Source: Sulfitobacter geojensis (lineage in GTDB: Bacteria; Pseudomonadota; Alphaproteobacteria; Rhodobacterales; Rhodobacteraceae). Taken from it: a stretch of DNA of 64,000 nucleotides. Under the pieces are notes generated by a model. It did no database searches, had not been told where the DNA came from, and saw only the letters and a list, made by a program, of their open reading frames with translations. The stretch covers positions 2,356,001 through 2,420,000 of the forward strand of contig NZ_JASE01000005.1 of assembly GCF_000622325.1 (NCBI RefSeq), written 5' to 3'. This document shows positions 48,492-57,568 of the stretch, one piece after another; the stretch's first letter is position 1, and every line of letters begins with the position of its first letter. A program made the translations under genes and the position numbers.

Positions 48492-49703
48492 TCAGCCGGG
48501 TTTGCGTATCGTAATCTGGGTTACGTCACAATTTCCACTGTCAAATGTCGCAGCACAGGAAGTGAGGTAAAAATTCCACATCCGCCGAAACCGGTCATCA
48601 AAACCCAACGCCTTGATCTGGTCCCACTTCGCGTTGAAGGTCTCATGCCAGCAGCGCAGCGTAATATCGTAGCTTTTACCAAATTCGATAGAGGTATCGA
48701 CCACCAGCCCTGCGCGCTCGATCTGTTCACGTAACACTTTAGGAGAAGGCAGCATCCCACCGGGAAATATATATTTTTGAATAAAATCGACACCACGTTT
48801 ATACACATCCCACCGGGTGTGATCGACGGTGATGATCTGCAAAGTTGCCATTTTTCCCGGTTTCAACCGCTCGCGAACCGCCTCGAAGTATGTCGGCCAG
48901 TATTTTTCGCCAACGGCTTCGAACATTTCGATACTGGCGATACCATCGTAGTGACCGCGTTCGTCACGGTAATCTTGAAGTTTAAAATCAACTAGGTCGG
49001 AAAGTCCTGCATTTTCAATTCTTTGTTTAGCGTACTTAAACTGCTCTTCACTGATGGTCAGCCCTGTAACCCTCAGGCCACGTTCCTTGGCCGCATATTC
49101 TGCAAATCCGCCCCAACCGCAGCCGATTTCGAGCACGTGATCGCCGGCCTGCACACCCATTTGATCGACCATACTTTTGTACTTAGCGGTTTGCGCCGCC
49201 TCCAGCGAATGCTGCGCGTCCTGTTCAAACAAGGCCGAGGAATAAGTCATCGTGTCATCCAGCCATAACCCATAGAAATCATTCCCAAGATCATAGTGAT
49301 AGCTGATGTTCTTGCGGGCCTGCGATTTGGAGTTGCGCTGCAGCCAGAATCGCAGCTGTTCAAACCGGCGCACCAGCCCCATGCCCGGAAACCCGTCATA
49401 CATGTTTTCATTTCCGTGATGCACCAGATCCATGAAAGCTTGCAGATCGGGCGTGGACCAATCCCCGTCAAGATAGGCGTCACAAAAGCCTAAATCGCCC
49501 TCGCGTATCAGACGGGCGAACAGATCAGTGCTGTGCACATGCAATTCTGCCACAAACCCCGGGTTAGCTCCTTCCGCGCGGAAAATGCGGCCATCGGGCA
49601 GCACAAAATCCACGCGCCCGTTGCGCATTGACTGCGCCATGCCGAAAACGCGGGAAAAATAACGCGGCAGATTTGTCTGCCCGTCTGTACTGGTTAAAAT
49701 CAT
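48492..49703 (-). CDS. Cyclopropane-fatty-acid synthase family methyltransferase
   Basis: 403 residues. SAM motif VLEIGCGWGGFAEYAAKERG near residue 180, substrate YHYDLGNDFYGLWLDDTMTY near 130, and IEMFEAVGEKYWPTYF, all typical of CFA synthases and their SAM-dependent relatives. Cyclopropane rings or furan fatty acids in membrane lipids protect against oxidants. The ATG at 49703 follows AGGGAGTGG. A photolyase gene lies upstream on the same strand; in R. sphaeroides both kinds belong to the singlet-oxygen RpoE response. Confidence 0.88.
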   Translation of the reverse strand: MILTSTDGQTNLPRYFSRVFGMAQSMRNGRVDFVLPDGRIFRAEGANPGFVAELHVHSTDLFARLIREGDLGFCDAYLDGDWSTPDLQAFMDLVHHGNENMYDGFPGMGLVRRFEQLRFWLQRNSKSQARKNISYHYDLGNDFYGLWLDDTMTYSSALFEQDAQHSLEAAQTAKYKSMVDQMGVQAGDHVLEIGCGWGGFAEYAAKERGLRVTGLTISEEQFKYAKQRIENAGLSDLVDFKLQDYRDERGHYDGIASIEMFEAVGEKYWPTYFEAVRERLKPGKMATLQIITVDHTRWDVYKRGVDFIQKYIFPGGMLPSPKVLREQIERAGLVVDTSIEFGKSYDITLRCWHETFNAKWDQIKALGFDDRFRRMWNFYLTSCAATFDSGNCDVTQITIRKPG

Positions 49704-49762
49704 GTCCACTCCCTGTGGTATGGTGCGGGGTTTTCCCCCTTGTATTTGTTCAGCCATCACGA

Positions 49763-51187
49763 TCAAAAGCCCCTGTTTTCATAGGCATCCAAGGCGCGTT
49801 TGCGCCCGTCGGCTGGGGTCACGACAGGGTCAGGATACACGCAGTCGGGCGATAATTTCCAGCTGCGCGGTATCGCGTCGAAAAATGCAAGCGCGTCGCT
49901 GTGTGGTTTCCCGCGCTCTTCTGCGATCCAGCGCGAGACATAAGCGCGGTCGCGGTCGAATTTATCTAGCTGGGTTTCGGGGTTGAACACGCGAAAATAG
50001 GGTGACGCATCCGGTCCCGACCCTGCTGTCCATTGCCACCCCATGGCATTGCTGGCGGGATCCCAGTCAATCAAGGTTTCCTCAAACCATGCCTGCCCGA
50101 TCCGCCAATCGGTCATCAGGTGTTTGGTCAGATAGCTGGCGACGATCATCCGTCCGCGATTGTGCATCCGGCCAGTCACATATAGTTCGCGCATGGCAGC
50201 GTCGACAAAAGGAATGCCGGTACGGCTTTGTTTCCACGCAATAACTTCGTCGCTATCAGGATCGGTCCGCCATGGGAAAGCTTCCCATTCCTCGCGCCAG
50301 TTGCTGTCCAGCATATGCGGTGTGTGGTGCATCAGATGATAGGCAAATTCGCGCCAGACCAGTTCTTTCAGAAAAGTCTCAGCGCCTTGTTTACCTTCTT
50401 CCAGCGCGCGTTCACCTGCCTGCCAACATTGATGGGGGCTGATTTCGCCAAGCGCCAGATTTTCAGACAGGTTCGACGTGCCATCCACCCCCGGCAGATC
50501 ACGTGTGTCTTTGTAACCCGCCACGATATCCGCGATGAAACCGGCCAAACGGTCCTGTGCGGCCTGTTCCCCAAGTTGCACAAAGGGGCGGACGACGTCG
50601 GCACCGCGGTTCATCGCAGCGCCCATATTCCAGTCGTCCAGTTTGTCACTCTCTGGCCAGTCTTGCGGCGCGGGAATGACTTTGGGTGCCGGCCGCGGTG
50701 TGTCAACGCCCGTTGTTTTGACGCTGTTCCAGAACGGCGTGTAGACCTTGTAGTAGCCGCCGGTCTTGGTCTCGACACTCCAGGGTTCGAACATCAGGCT
50801 CCCGCCGAAAGAACGCGCCTCAATGCCCTGATCTTTAAGCGTTTCCTTGATCTTCTTGTCACGTGACACGCTGGCCGGATCGTACAGCCGCGTCCAGTAC
50901 ACACTGCGGGCCCCCGTCTGGGTGACAAGCTCTTGCAAGACGGTAAGGGCATCCTCGCCACGCCGCAGGATCAACCGGCTTTCGCCTCCGTTTAAACTGT
51001 CCGCCAATGCGCCAATCCCAAGACCCAGACGCCATTTCGGCGCCGCCCCCAGCTCCGCGACCAATGGGTCGTGGATAAAAACGGGGATCACGGGTCGTCC
51101 GCTTTCGCATGCCGCTGTCAATGCCGCGTGGTCGCTGAGCCGCAGATCGCGGCGAAACCACATCAGTATGGGTGTCTTGTCTGTCAT
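49763..51187 (-). CDS. phrB: Deoxyribodipyrimidine photolyase
   Basis: 474 residues. N-terminal antenna domain starts LMWFRRDLRLSDHAAL. The FAD region has DGTSNLSENLALGEISPHQC, GRMHNRGRMIVASYLTKHLM and LIDWDPASNAMGWQWTAGSG, characteristic of class I CPD photolyases and the cryptochrome superfamily. Repairs UV-damaged DNA using blue light. The end is 60 bp before the CFA gene. A TTGACT lies about 50 bp before the start as a possible -35. Confidence 0.92.
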   Translation of the reverse strand: MTDKTPILMWFRRDLRLSDHAALTAACESGRPVIPVFIHDPLVAELGAAPKWRLGLGIGALADSLNGGESRLILRRGEDALTVLQELVTQTGARSVYWTRLYDPASVSRDKKIKETLKDQGIEARSFGGSLMFEPWSVETKTGGYYKVYTPFWNSVKTTGVDTPRPAPKVIPAPQDWPESDKLDDWNMGAAMNRGADVVRPFVQLGEQAAQDRLAGFIADIVAGYKDTRDLPGVDGTSNLSENLALGEISPHQCWQAGERALEEGKQGAETFLKELVWREFAYHLMHHTPHMLDSNWREEWEAFPWRTDPDSDEVIAWKQSRTGIPFVDAAMRELYVTGRMHNRGRMIVASYLTKHLMTDWRIGQAWFEETLIDWDPASNAMGWQWTAGSGPDASPYFRVFNPETQLDKFDRDRAYVSRWIAEERGKPHSDALAFFDAIPRSWKLSPDCVYPDPVVTPADGRKRALDAYENRGF

Positions 51188-51254
51188 GTCCGCGCTACTT
51201 TGCCCTTGTTCCTAAAGGAGTTAGCTCAGGCACGTTTTAGTCAAGAGAATGGTT

Positions 51255-52487
51255 TCACAAAACAGCGTCCAACGCAGACAATAACTGATCTATTTCGGAT
51301 TCACTGGTGTAATGCGTGAAACTCAGGCGCAAAACGCCTTTGTCCATATCAACCCCCATGGCCGACAGCGCCCGACCTGCATAAAAATCACCGCCCCCCG
51401 CCATGATCCCGTGCTGCGCCAGTTCTGCGGCGACCTCTTCACCGGGGCGGTTCAACGCAAGGGCCACAGTGGGCGCGCGCCCCGCAGCATCAGACGGTCC
51501 AATCAGGCGCACCGAATTGCGCGTCGCCACAGCGTCAAGCAACGGTTGCAGCAGCGTGGTTTCATGGGCGCGCATCAGATCATGCACCGCCGTGCCGCGC
51601 GCAGCCGGTGACACCTCTGCGTCAAAGTGGTGCGCATAGACGGCATCGATGTAATCGGCCATGCCCGCACAGGCCGCAACCTGCGCATGATCCGGTCCGG
51701 CAGGCGTAAACCGTTTGTACAGGCTGTCGCCGTTAAACACATGGCCTTGATTGGGCAAAAGCTCGCCCAAGGGGCGGCGGATCACCATTAAGCCCTGATG
51801 CGGGCCAAAGGTCTTATAAGCCGAAAACAGATAGATATCAGGCCCCAGCGCCCCGACATCGGCAAAACCGTGCGGCGCGTAAGATACGCCGTCCACACAA
51901 ACAAATGCCCCGGCAGCATGCGCAAGCGCCGTGATTTCAACAACCGGATTGATCTGTCCGACCACGTTAGAACAATGCGGGAAACACACAAGGCGCACGT
52001 TTTCATCCAGCAGGTTTTCCAGATCGTCAGGGTTCAACGCCCCCGTTTCCGGATCAACGCACCATTCGCGGATTTCAATGCCGCGTTCAGCCAATCGCCG
52101 CCAGGGGCCGGTGTTGGCCTCATGATCCTGATTGGTCACGACGATGGCTTCACCCTGTTGCAACATCTGGCCAAAGGCCTGCGCCAGAACATAGGTGTTT
52201 TGCGTAGTAGATGGCCCAAAGCTCAACTCGTCCGTGGCCACCCCGAGGATCGCGGCCATGCGTGCGCGCGCCTCGTCCATTTCCGCGCCCCCGAGGCGGC
52301 TTGCCTCGTAATCCGCATAGGGTTGCACCTTGCGCTGGGTGTAAAATCGAAACAACCGGTCGATCACCGGCTGGCAGGTATAAGAGCCACCGGCGTTTTC
52401 AAAAAACGCCTGCCCCTGCAAGGAAGGCTCGGCGAAGGCGGGAAACTGGGCGCGGACCCATGCGGTATCAAGTATATGTTTTGTCAT
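51255..52487 (-). CDS. Class V aminotransferase / cysteine-desulfurase-like protein
   Basis: 410 residues. The family-level PLP motif is LFSAYKTFGPHQGLMV (Lys near 229). ENAGGSYTCQPVIDRLFRF and QDHEANTGPWRRLAERG fit the VC1184-type subgroup of desulfurase-like proteins. The catalytic cysteine loop of SufS and IscS is not evident near the C-terminus (GGGDFYAGRALSAMGVD), so it may not be a true desulfurase. Start at 52487. No partner gene identifies its substrate. Confidence 0.82.
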   Translation of the reverse strand: MTKHILDTAWVRAQFPAFAEPSLQGQAFFENAGGSYTCQPVIDRLFRFYTQRKVQPYADYEASRLGGAEMDEARARMAAILGVATDELSFGPSTTQNTYVLAQAFGQMLQQGEAIVVTNQDHEANTGPWRRLAERGIEIREWCVDPETGALNPDDLENLLDENVRLVCFPHCSNVVGQINPVVEITALAHAAGAFVCVDGVSYAPHGFADVGALGPDIYLFSAYKTFGPHQGLMVIRRPLGELLPNQGHVFNGDSLYKRFTPAGPDHAQVAACAGMADYIDAVYAHHFDAEVSPAARGTAVHDLMRAHETTLLQPLLDAVATRNSVRLIGPSDAAGRAPTVALALNRPGEEVAAELAQHGIMAGGGDFYAGRALSAMGVDMDKGVLRLSFTHYTSESEIDQLLSALDAVL

Positions 52488-52527
52488 GCCTGCACGGTCA
52501 CTCGAAAAGTGCGGCAGGTCAAATGCA

Positions 52528-52559
52528 AAAGCCCCGATGCGCGGTGGCACCGGGGCTTT
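52528..52559 (-). terminator. Terminator after the BCCT transporter gene
   Basis: AAAGCCCCG (52528-52536) and CGGGGCTTT (52551-52559), 9-bp stem with a 14-nt loop, 26 bp after the BCCT stop on the minus strand. It also lies in front of the aminotransferase gene. Confidence 0.75.
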
Positions 52560-52584
52560 CCTTGGGTCAAATGATCACGCAGGG

Positions 52585-54231
52585 CTATTTGGTTTCGGCA
52601 CGCTCGCTTTGCAGGCCGCGGAAGATGCAATAGCACATGAGCAACAACACCACCGTGAACAACAATCCGGTCGAGATCACCATGGATTGCAACGCCGCCA
52701 GACCACCGCCCAGCAACAGGGCAATCGCCACGGCCCCTTCAAAAATGCACCAGAACACCCGCTGCGGCAGGGGCGCGTCGATCTTGCCGCCCGCCGTGAT
52801 GGTATCAATCACAAGGCTGCCGGAATCCGATGAAGTGACAAAGAACACAATGACCAGCACGATCCCGATAAAGGATGTGACCGAGGCCAATGGCAATTCA
52901 CCCAGCATTTTGAACAATTGCAACGGCAGGCCCGCATCCTGCGCACCGGTAAACCCGTCCGCAAGCACCTGATGGATCGCCGTGCCGCCAAAGATCGACA
53001 TCCAAATGATGCAGACCATAGACGGGATCAACAGTACACAGATGACGAATTCACGCACCGTGCGGCCACGGCTGACACGGGCAATGAACATACCAACGAA
53101 AGGCGACCAGCTGATCCACCACGCCCAGTAAAACGCCGTCCAGCCTTGGGAAAAGTTCACGTCCTCGCGCCCGAACGGGTTCGCCAGAGCCGGCAGATAT
53201 TCGACGTAGGCTTTCAAGCTGTCCCAGAAGAAGGCGAAGAGAAACGCCGTCGGTCCAACGATCAATGTGAACAGCGCCAGCACACCCGCAAGCCCCATAT
53301 TGATTTCCGAAAGGACCTTAACGCCACCATCAAGGCCGCGCATCACAGAGATCAAAGCCACGGCAGTGATGACCGAAATCAGCACAACTTCGGTGGTTTT
53401 GCCAATCGGTACGCCGAACAATTCGTTCAAACCGGCATTCGCCTGTGTCGCGCCGAATCCCAGCGATGTCGCCAGACCGAACAGCGTGGCAAAGACCGCG
53501 ATGATGTCGATCACGTGACCGGGCCAGCCCCAGATACGTTCCCCGAGCAGCGGATAAAACGCAGAGCGGATCGTCAGCGGCAGACCCTTGTTATAGGTAA
53601 ACAAGGCCAGCGCCAGCGCCACCGTGGCATAGATCGCCCAAGGGTGCAGACCCCAATGGTAAATCGTCGCCGCCATGCCAAGGCGCACAGACCCCGGCTC
53701 ATCGCCCGTTGCAGCGCCCAAAGGTGCCCAATCCGTGCGCAAACCGTTTTCACCGGCGGTCGTTTCACCGAAAGCGGTCGAAAAATGGGTCAGCGGTTCG
53801 GAAACGCCGTAAAACATCAGACCGATGCCCATGCCGGCGGCAAACAGCATCGCGAACCACCCCAGATAGGTGTAATCCGGTGCCGCATCCGCTCCGCCCA
53901 GACGCACGGACCCGAAAGGCGTGACAATCAACAAAAGCGTAAAAATCACCACCAGATCGGCCGCGCCGATCAGGAACCAGTCAAAGTTCGTGGTGGTAAA
54001 GGAAAACATCGCTGAAAACACGCTTGCCGCCTGCTCAGGCAAAGCCAGCGTATAGAAAACGAAGGCGACAATTGCCGCCGCCGAAATAGCAAAAACCGGA
54101 TTGTGGATGTCAAAACCCAACGACCCGAAGGAGCCGTCGACGTTGTCCTGTCCGATTTCGTAACTGGTATCAATGATATCCGCAGCGCCCTCTGGCGCGG
54201 GTATCCCCTGATCGTTCGAGGTATCTGTCAT
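52585..54231 (-). CDS. BCCT-family betaine/choline/DMSP transporter
   Basis: 548 residues with about 12 membrane helices. The glycine stretch AAGMGIGLMFYGVSEPLTH and the signature FYWAWWISWSPFVGMFIARV are BCCT hallmarks, and the Trp residues in the latter form the aromatic cage for trimethylammonium-type substrates. The ATG at 54231 follows AAGGATATCTCT. BCCT proteins import glycine betaine, choline, carnitine or DMSP. It lies just downstream of the HIT-to-DUF2182 block with dmdA, so DMSP is a fair guess; betaine is equally possible. Confidence 0.9.
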   Translation of the reverse strand: MTDTSNDQGIPAPEGAADIIDTSYEIGQDNVDGSFGSLGFDIHNPVFAISAAAIVAFVFYTLALPEQAASVFSAMFSFTTTNFDWFLIGAADLVVIFTLLLIVTPFGSVRLGGADAAPDYTYLGWFAMLFAAGMGIGLMFYGVSEPLTHFSTAFGETTAGENGLRTDWAPLGAATGDEPGSVRLGMAATIYHWGLHPWAIYATVALALALFTYNKGLPLTIRSAFYPLLGERIWGWPGHVIDIIAVFATLFGLATSLGFGATQANAGLNELFGVPIGKTTEVVLISVITAVALISVMRGLDGGVKVLSEINMGLAGVLALFTLIVGPTAFLFAFFWDSLKAYVEYLPALANPFGREDVNFSQGWTAFYWAWWISWSPFVGMFIARVSRGRTVREFVICVLLIPSMVCIIWMSIFGGTAIHQVLADGFTGAQDAGLPLQLFKMLGELPLASVTSFIGIVLVIVFFVTSSDSGSLVIDTITAGGKIDAPLPQRVFWCIFEGAVAIALLLGGGLAALQSMVISTGLLFTVVLLLMCYCIFRGLQSERAETK

Positions 54232-54425
54232 AGAGATATCCTTTTTATATATAGAAGTTTATCGATGTCTCTGCTGCATCTGCCCTAAGCAGATCATGCC
54301 CCCCACCAGAAGCAAAGCAGTTTCTCGTTTTACGGGTTTAACGCCGTGGAAAGCCCAAACAACGCAACAAAACGCGCAAGGAATCGCGCTTGGAATTCGT
54401 CCAGAAACGTAATTTTTTCAGCCGC

Positions 54426-54851
54426 TTAGGCGGAAAGCGCCGCCGTGATCCGCGCGGCATTCGCTTTGATCACATCCATATCGCCCATCGTACCGGGCGG
54501 GCGGATCGCAACCCCGTCATGACGCGGGTGAATGTGAAAATGCAAGTGAAACACCTCCTGACCGCCCGCCGCTTCGCTGAATTGGAACAAGGTAACACCA
54601 TCCGCCGCAAAGGCGGTTTTCGCCGCATTCGCGACCTTATTGACCGTTTTCATACAGGCGGCCAATTGCGCGGGCGTGGCGTCCAGAATATTGCGGCAAG
54701 GGGTCTTGGGGATCACCAGACAATGCCCCTCCGTTCGCGGCATAATATCCATGAAACACAAGGTTTCATCGTCTTCGTAGACCTTGAAACTGGGGATTTC
54801 CCCGCGCAGGATTTTGGCAAAGATATTCTGGTCGTCATAGGTGTCGGACAT
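54426..54851 (-). CDS. HIT-family protein (histidine triad nucleotide hydrolase)
   Basis: 141 residues. The histidine triad is in EVFHLHFHIHPR (H-x-H-x-H, near 100-104). The early FAKILRGEIPSFKVYEDDET is typical of HINT proteins. Hydrolyses nucleoside phosphoramidates or AMP conjugates. Same strand as acuI-dmdA, 26 bp after the unknown gene, so it may be the last gene of that transcript. Confidence 0.93.
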   Translation of the reverse strand: MSDTYDDQNIFAKILRGEIPSFKVYEDDETLCFMDIMPRTEGHCLVIPKTPCRNILDATPAQLAACMKTVNKVANAAKTAFAADGVTLFQFSEAAGGQEVFHLHFHIHPRHDGVAIRPPGTMGDMDVIKANAARITAALSA

Positions 54852-54877
54852 GCGGTGCTCCCTTGTTGACTGATGTT

Positions 54878-55381
54878 CTAGGCGCTCGCGGCCGCGACCT
54901 CAAGCTTGCCTGCGGCCAGTCGCAACAAGGCTTTGGAATAGAAGCGATGCAAGGGAGTTGTCAGGCGGATCACCAAGGGCATTTTCCCGGTGCCACGCCC
55001 GACAACGGCGGACCCGAACAGCAGCCGCGTTGTGCCGTCCTCCTGCGGTTCAACCGCAAGATAGGACCGCGTTGCCCCCGCAATATCGCATAACAGGATT
55101 TCCCCATCGCCGCGCGCTTCGACGGTCCATGCCGCAAACGCATCGCTGCGCCCCTGCGCAAGCGCCGCAACATCACTGTCGCGGATCGGCTTGCGCAACA
55201 CGACGCGCAACACCGCCCGCTCCATCCGGAACAGCCACGTGGTGTAAAAGGCCGTGACGAAGGCGGATAAATCCACCTTCGCCGCATGATTGACCTCAAA
55301 GCAGTCGGTGTAAGCCCCTGTGCGCGCCACATAGACGCACATCAACGCGCCCTTTGGCACGTCGCAGGGCGTTACCCTCAT
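54878..55381 (-). CDS. Conserved protein of unknown function, coupled to acuI
   Basis: 167 residues, soluble: MRVTPCDVPKGALMCVYVAR, AKVDLSAFVTAFYTTWLFRM, then GTGKMPLVIRLTTPLHRFYS. No domain is recognised; the last third could be a lipocalin- or START-like sheet. Its ATG overlaps the acuI stop by 4 bp, so it is likely made with AcuI. Confidence 0.7.
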   Translation of the reverse strand: MRVTPCDVPKGALMCVYVARTGAYTDCFEVNHAAKVDLSAFVTAFYTTWLFRMERAVLRVVLRKPIRDSDVAALAQGRSDAFAAWTVEARGDGEILLCDIAGATRSYLAVEPQEDGTTRLLFGSAVVGRGTGKMPLVIRLTTPLHRFYSKALLRLAAGKLEVAAASA

Positions 55382-56361
55382 GCGTTCACATCAACGACAA
55401 CACGTCCCTGTACCTGCCCCTTGAGGATATCAGCCCCAAGACCGGGCAGATCGGACAGGGTCGCAGGGCGCACCATGGCCTCCAGCTTGTCCATAGGCAG
55501 GTCCTTTGCGATCCGCTCCCAAGCGCGCAACCGGTTGTCATAAGGCTGCATCACACTGTCGATCCCCAGCAGGTTCACACCGCGCAGCAGAAACGGGATC
55601 ACTGTTGCAGGCAGACCCGCGCCACCGGCCAGACCAACCGCCGCAACGCTCGCGCCATATTGCATCTGGCCCAATACCCGCGCCAGCATTTCGCCGCCAA
55701 CCGCATCCACACAACCGCCCCATGTCTCGCCTTCCAGCGGACGTTTCACAGTTTCGTTAAGCTCTTCGCGCGCGACAATCTGGCTGGCCCCGAGCGATTT
55801 CAAATAATCCGCCGTCTCGGGGCGCCCTGTCACACCAGCGACCTCATGGCCAAGATGCGCCAGAATTGCCGTCGCCACCGACCCGACACCACCCGCGGCA
55901 CCGGTCACCAGCACCGGACCGCTTTTGATGCCGTGATCTTCCAGCGCCATCACCGATAGCATCGCGGTAAAGCCCGCCGTGCCGACCGCCATCGCCTGAC
56001 GCGTATCCAGCCCCGCCGGCAGCGGCACCAGCCAGTCGGCCTTGACCCGCGCTTTTTGGGAATACCCGCCCCAATGCGCTTCGCCCACGCGCCAGCCGGT
56101 CAGCACAACCTTATCGCCCGCCTTGTACCGCGGATCATCGGATGCCTCGACTGTACCGGCGAAATCAATGCCCGGAATATGCGGGTAATTGCGCACCAAG
56201 CCGCCCCCCGGCCCGATGCACAATCCGTCTTTATAGTTCACCGTGGAGTATTCGACAGCAACGGTCACATCCCCCGCCGGAAGCTGATCCAGCGACATTT
56301 CCGTAACCGCAGCAGAGGTCTTTCCCTCATCATCCTTATTCACAACCAGCGCATTAAACAT
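55378..56361 (-). CDS. acuI: Acrylyl-CoA reductase (NADPH) AcuI
   Basis: 327 residues, medium-chain dehydrogenase/reductase of the YhdH/AcuI subgroup. The N-terminal NYKDGLCIGPGGGLVRNY and IPGIDFAGTV and the cofactor fold VLVTGAAGGVGSVATAILA are typical, without zinc ligands. Reduces acryloyl-CoA to propionyl-CoA, detoxifying acrylate in DMSP use. It follows dmdA on the same strand after 103 bp, as in Ruegeria pomeroyi, where dmdA and acuI are reported to be co-transcribed. Confidence 0.92.
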   Translation of the reverse strand: MFNALVVNKDDEGKTSAAVTEMSLDQLPAGDVTVAVEYSTVNYKDGLCIGPGGGLVRNYPHIPGIDFAGTVEASDDPRYKAGDKVVLTGWRVGEAHWGGYSQKARVKADWLVPLPAGLDTRQAMAVGTAGFTAMLSVMALEDHGIKSGPVLVTGAAGGVGSVATAILAHLGHEVAGVTGRPETADYLKSLGASQIVAREELNETVKRPLEGETWGGCVDAVGGEMLARVLGQMQYGASVAAVGLAGGAGLPATVIPFLLRGVNLLGIDSVMQPYDNRLRAWERIAKDLPMDKLEAMVRPATLSDLPGLGADILKGQVQGRVVVDVNA

Positions 56362-56394
56362 CGTCTTCTCCTTTTGAAGGGCGCTCGGCCCAAT

Positions 56395-56440
56395 TTCATC
56401 TTGCTTCTAAACTCCGGTGCTGCGGCGGCAGAGCCACCGC
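56395..56440 (-). repeat. GGC-TCT-GCC hairpin repeat, copy 4 (dmdA-acuI gap)
   Basis: On the minus strand GCGGTGGC-TCT-GCCGCCGC (56422-56440), an 8-bp stem with one T-G pair. The tail CCGGAGTTTAGAAGCAAGA continues TGAA (56395-56417). It resembles the CCGCAGCATTTA tail of copies 2 and 3. Confidence 0.55.
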
Positions 56441-56464
56441 AGTGCGCAAGCTTTCAATCGCGCG

Positions 56465-57568
56465 TTAAACCCAGAATTTTTCATAAACCACAGCATCACG
56501 CCGCCCCTCGGGCGTCGCAACTTGCACCGCAGTGCGGTCATCCCAGTGGGTCATCCGCACCATGCCAATCGCAACATTTGTTTTGAAATCCGGCGACCAC
56601 GCAGCCGAGGTCACCTGGCCCACACGTTTGTCCCCGGCCATCACGGGCCAGACCCGATCACATCCAGGCACCTTGTCGCCCGCAATCTCGATCGCGCGGA
56701 TTTGCTGGATTGGTCCTTCCTTGGCGACGCGCAACAGGGCATCCCGCCCCATACAGCCAATCGCCGTTTGCGTGTCGCAAAACCGTCCCAAACCACATTC
56801 ATGTGGCGTGTTGTCGTCGTTCATGTCGTTGCCGTAGGACAGCAAACCGCCCTCGACCCGCTCGATCCCGTTGGGACAGCCCGCATGCACGTCCAGATCG
56901 CGCCCCGCTTCCATCAAGGCATGCCACAGCGGCATGCCGATATCCGACCCTTCGACATAAATCTCGAACCCGCCCTGTTTGGAATAGCCAGAGCGCGCCA
57001 CCACCAGCGACCGGCCCTGAAATTCAAACCAGCCAAAGCGGAAAAAACGGATATCGCGTACCGCATCGCCAAAGACCCGCGCCATCAGCTCATCCGCCTT
57101 TGGCCCTTGCACGGCCAGCGGGCTGACGTCAGGTTCATCCACCAGAACATCCAGCCGATATCCGTTGGCGATGCCCTTGACCCAATACAGCAGATCACTG
57201 TCGGCGATCGAAATCCACCAGCGGTCCTCTGCCAGCTTGACCGCCACGGGATCGTTCAGCATTCCGCCGGTTTCATCCACGATCGGCACATAAAAACACC
57301 GCCCCGCCAGCATCCCGCGCAAATCGCGCGGTGTCAGCATCTGCATCAAGCGCGCCGCGTCCGGCCCGCGCAACTCGACCTGCCGTTCACAGGAAACGTC
57401 CCAAACCTGAACCGCTTCTTTCAGATGGTGGTAATCTTCCTCGACACTGCGAAAAACGGTGGGCAGTAGCATGTGGTTATAGATGGTATAGGCTTTGACG
57501 CCTGCGGCTTCGACGCCCTCGGAAAAAGGCGTACGCCGCAACCGTCGTGACGGGGAAATCAGCGCCAT
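56465..57568 (-). CDS. dmdA: Dimethylsulfoniopropionate demethylase
   Basis: 367 residues of the GcvT aminomethyltransferase fold. The start MALISPSRRLRRTPFSEGVE and the segments MLLPTVFRSVEEDYHHLKEA and RFGWFEFQGRSLVVARSGYS match clade A DmdA of Roseobacters closely. It transfers a methyl group from DMSP to tetrahydrofolate, leaving methylmercaptopropionate. The start codon overlaps the DinB stop by one base (TGATG). It is part of a run DUF2182-DUF1326-DinB-dmdA. dmdB and dmdC are not in the window. Confidence 0.92.
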   Translation of the reverse strand: MALISPSRRLRRTPFSEGVEAAGVKAYTIYNHMLLPTVFRSVEEDYHHLKEAVQVWDVSCERQVELRGPDAARLMQMLTPRDLRGMLAGRCFYVPIVDETGGMLNDPVAVKLAEDRWWISIADSDLLYWVKGIANGYRLDVLVDEPDVSPLAVQGPKADELMARVFGDAVRDIRFFRFGWFEFQGRSLVVARSGYSKQGGFEIYVEGSDIGMPLWHALMEAGRDLDVHAGCPNGIERVEGGLLSYGNDMNDDNTPHECGLGRFCDTQTAIGCMGRDALLRVAKEGPIQQIRAIEIAGDKVPGCDRVWPVMAGDKRVGQVTSAAWSPDFKTNVAIGMVRMTHWDDRTAVQVATPEGRRDAVVYEKFWV

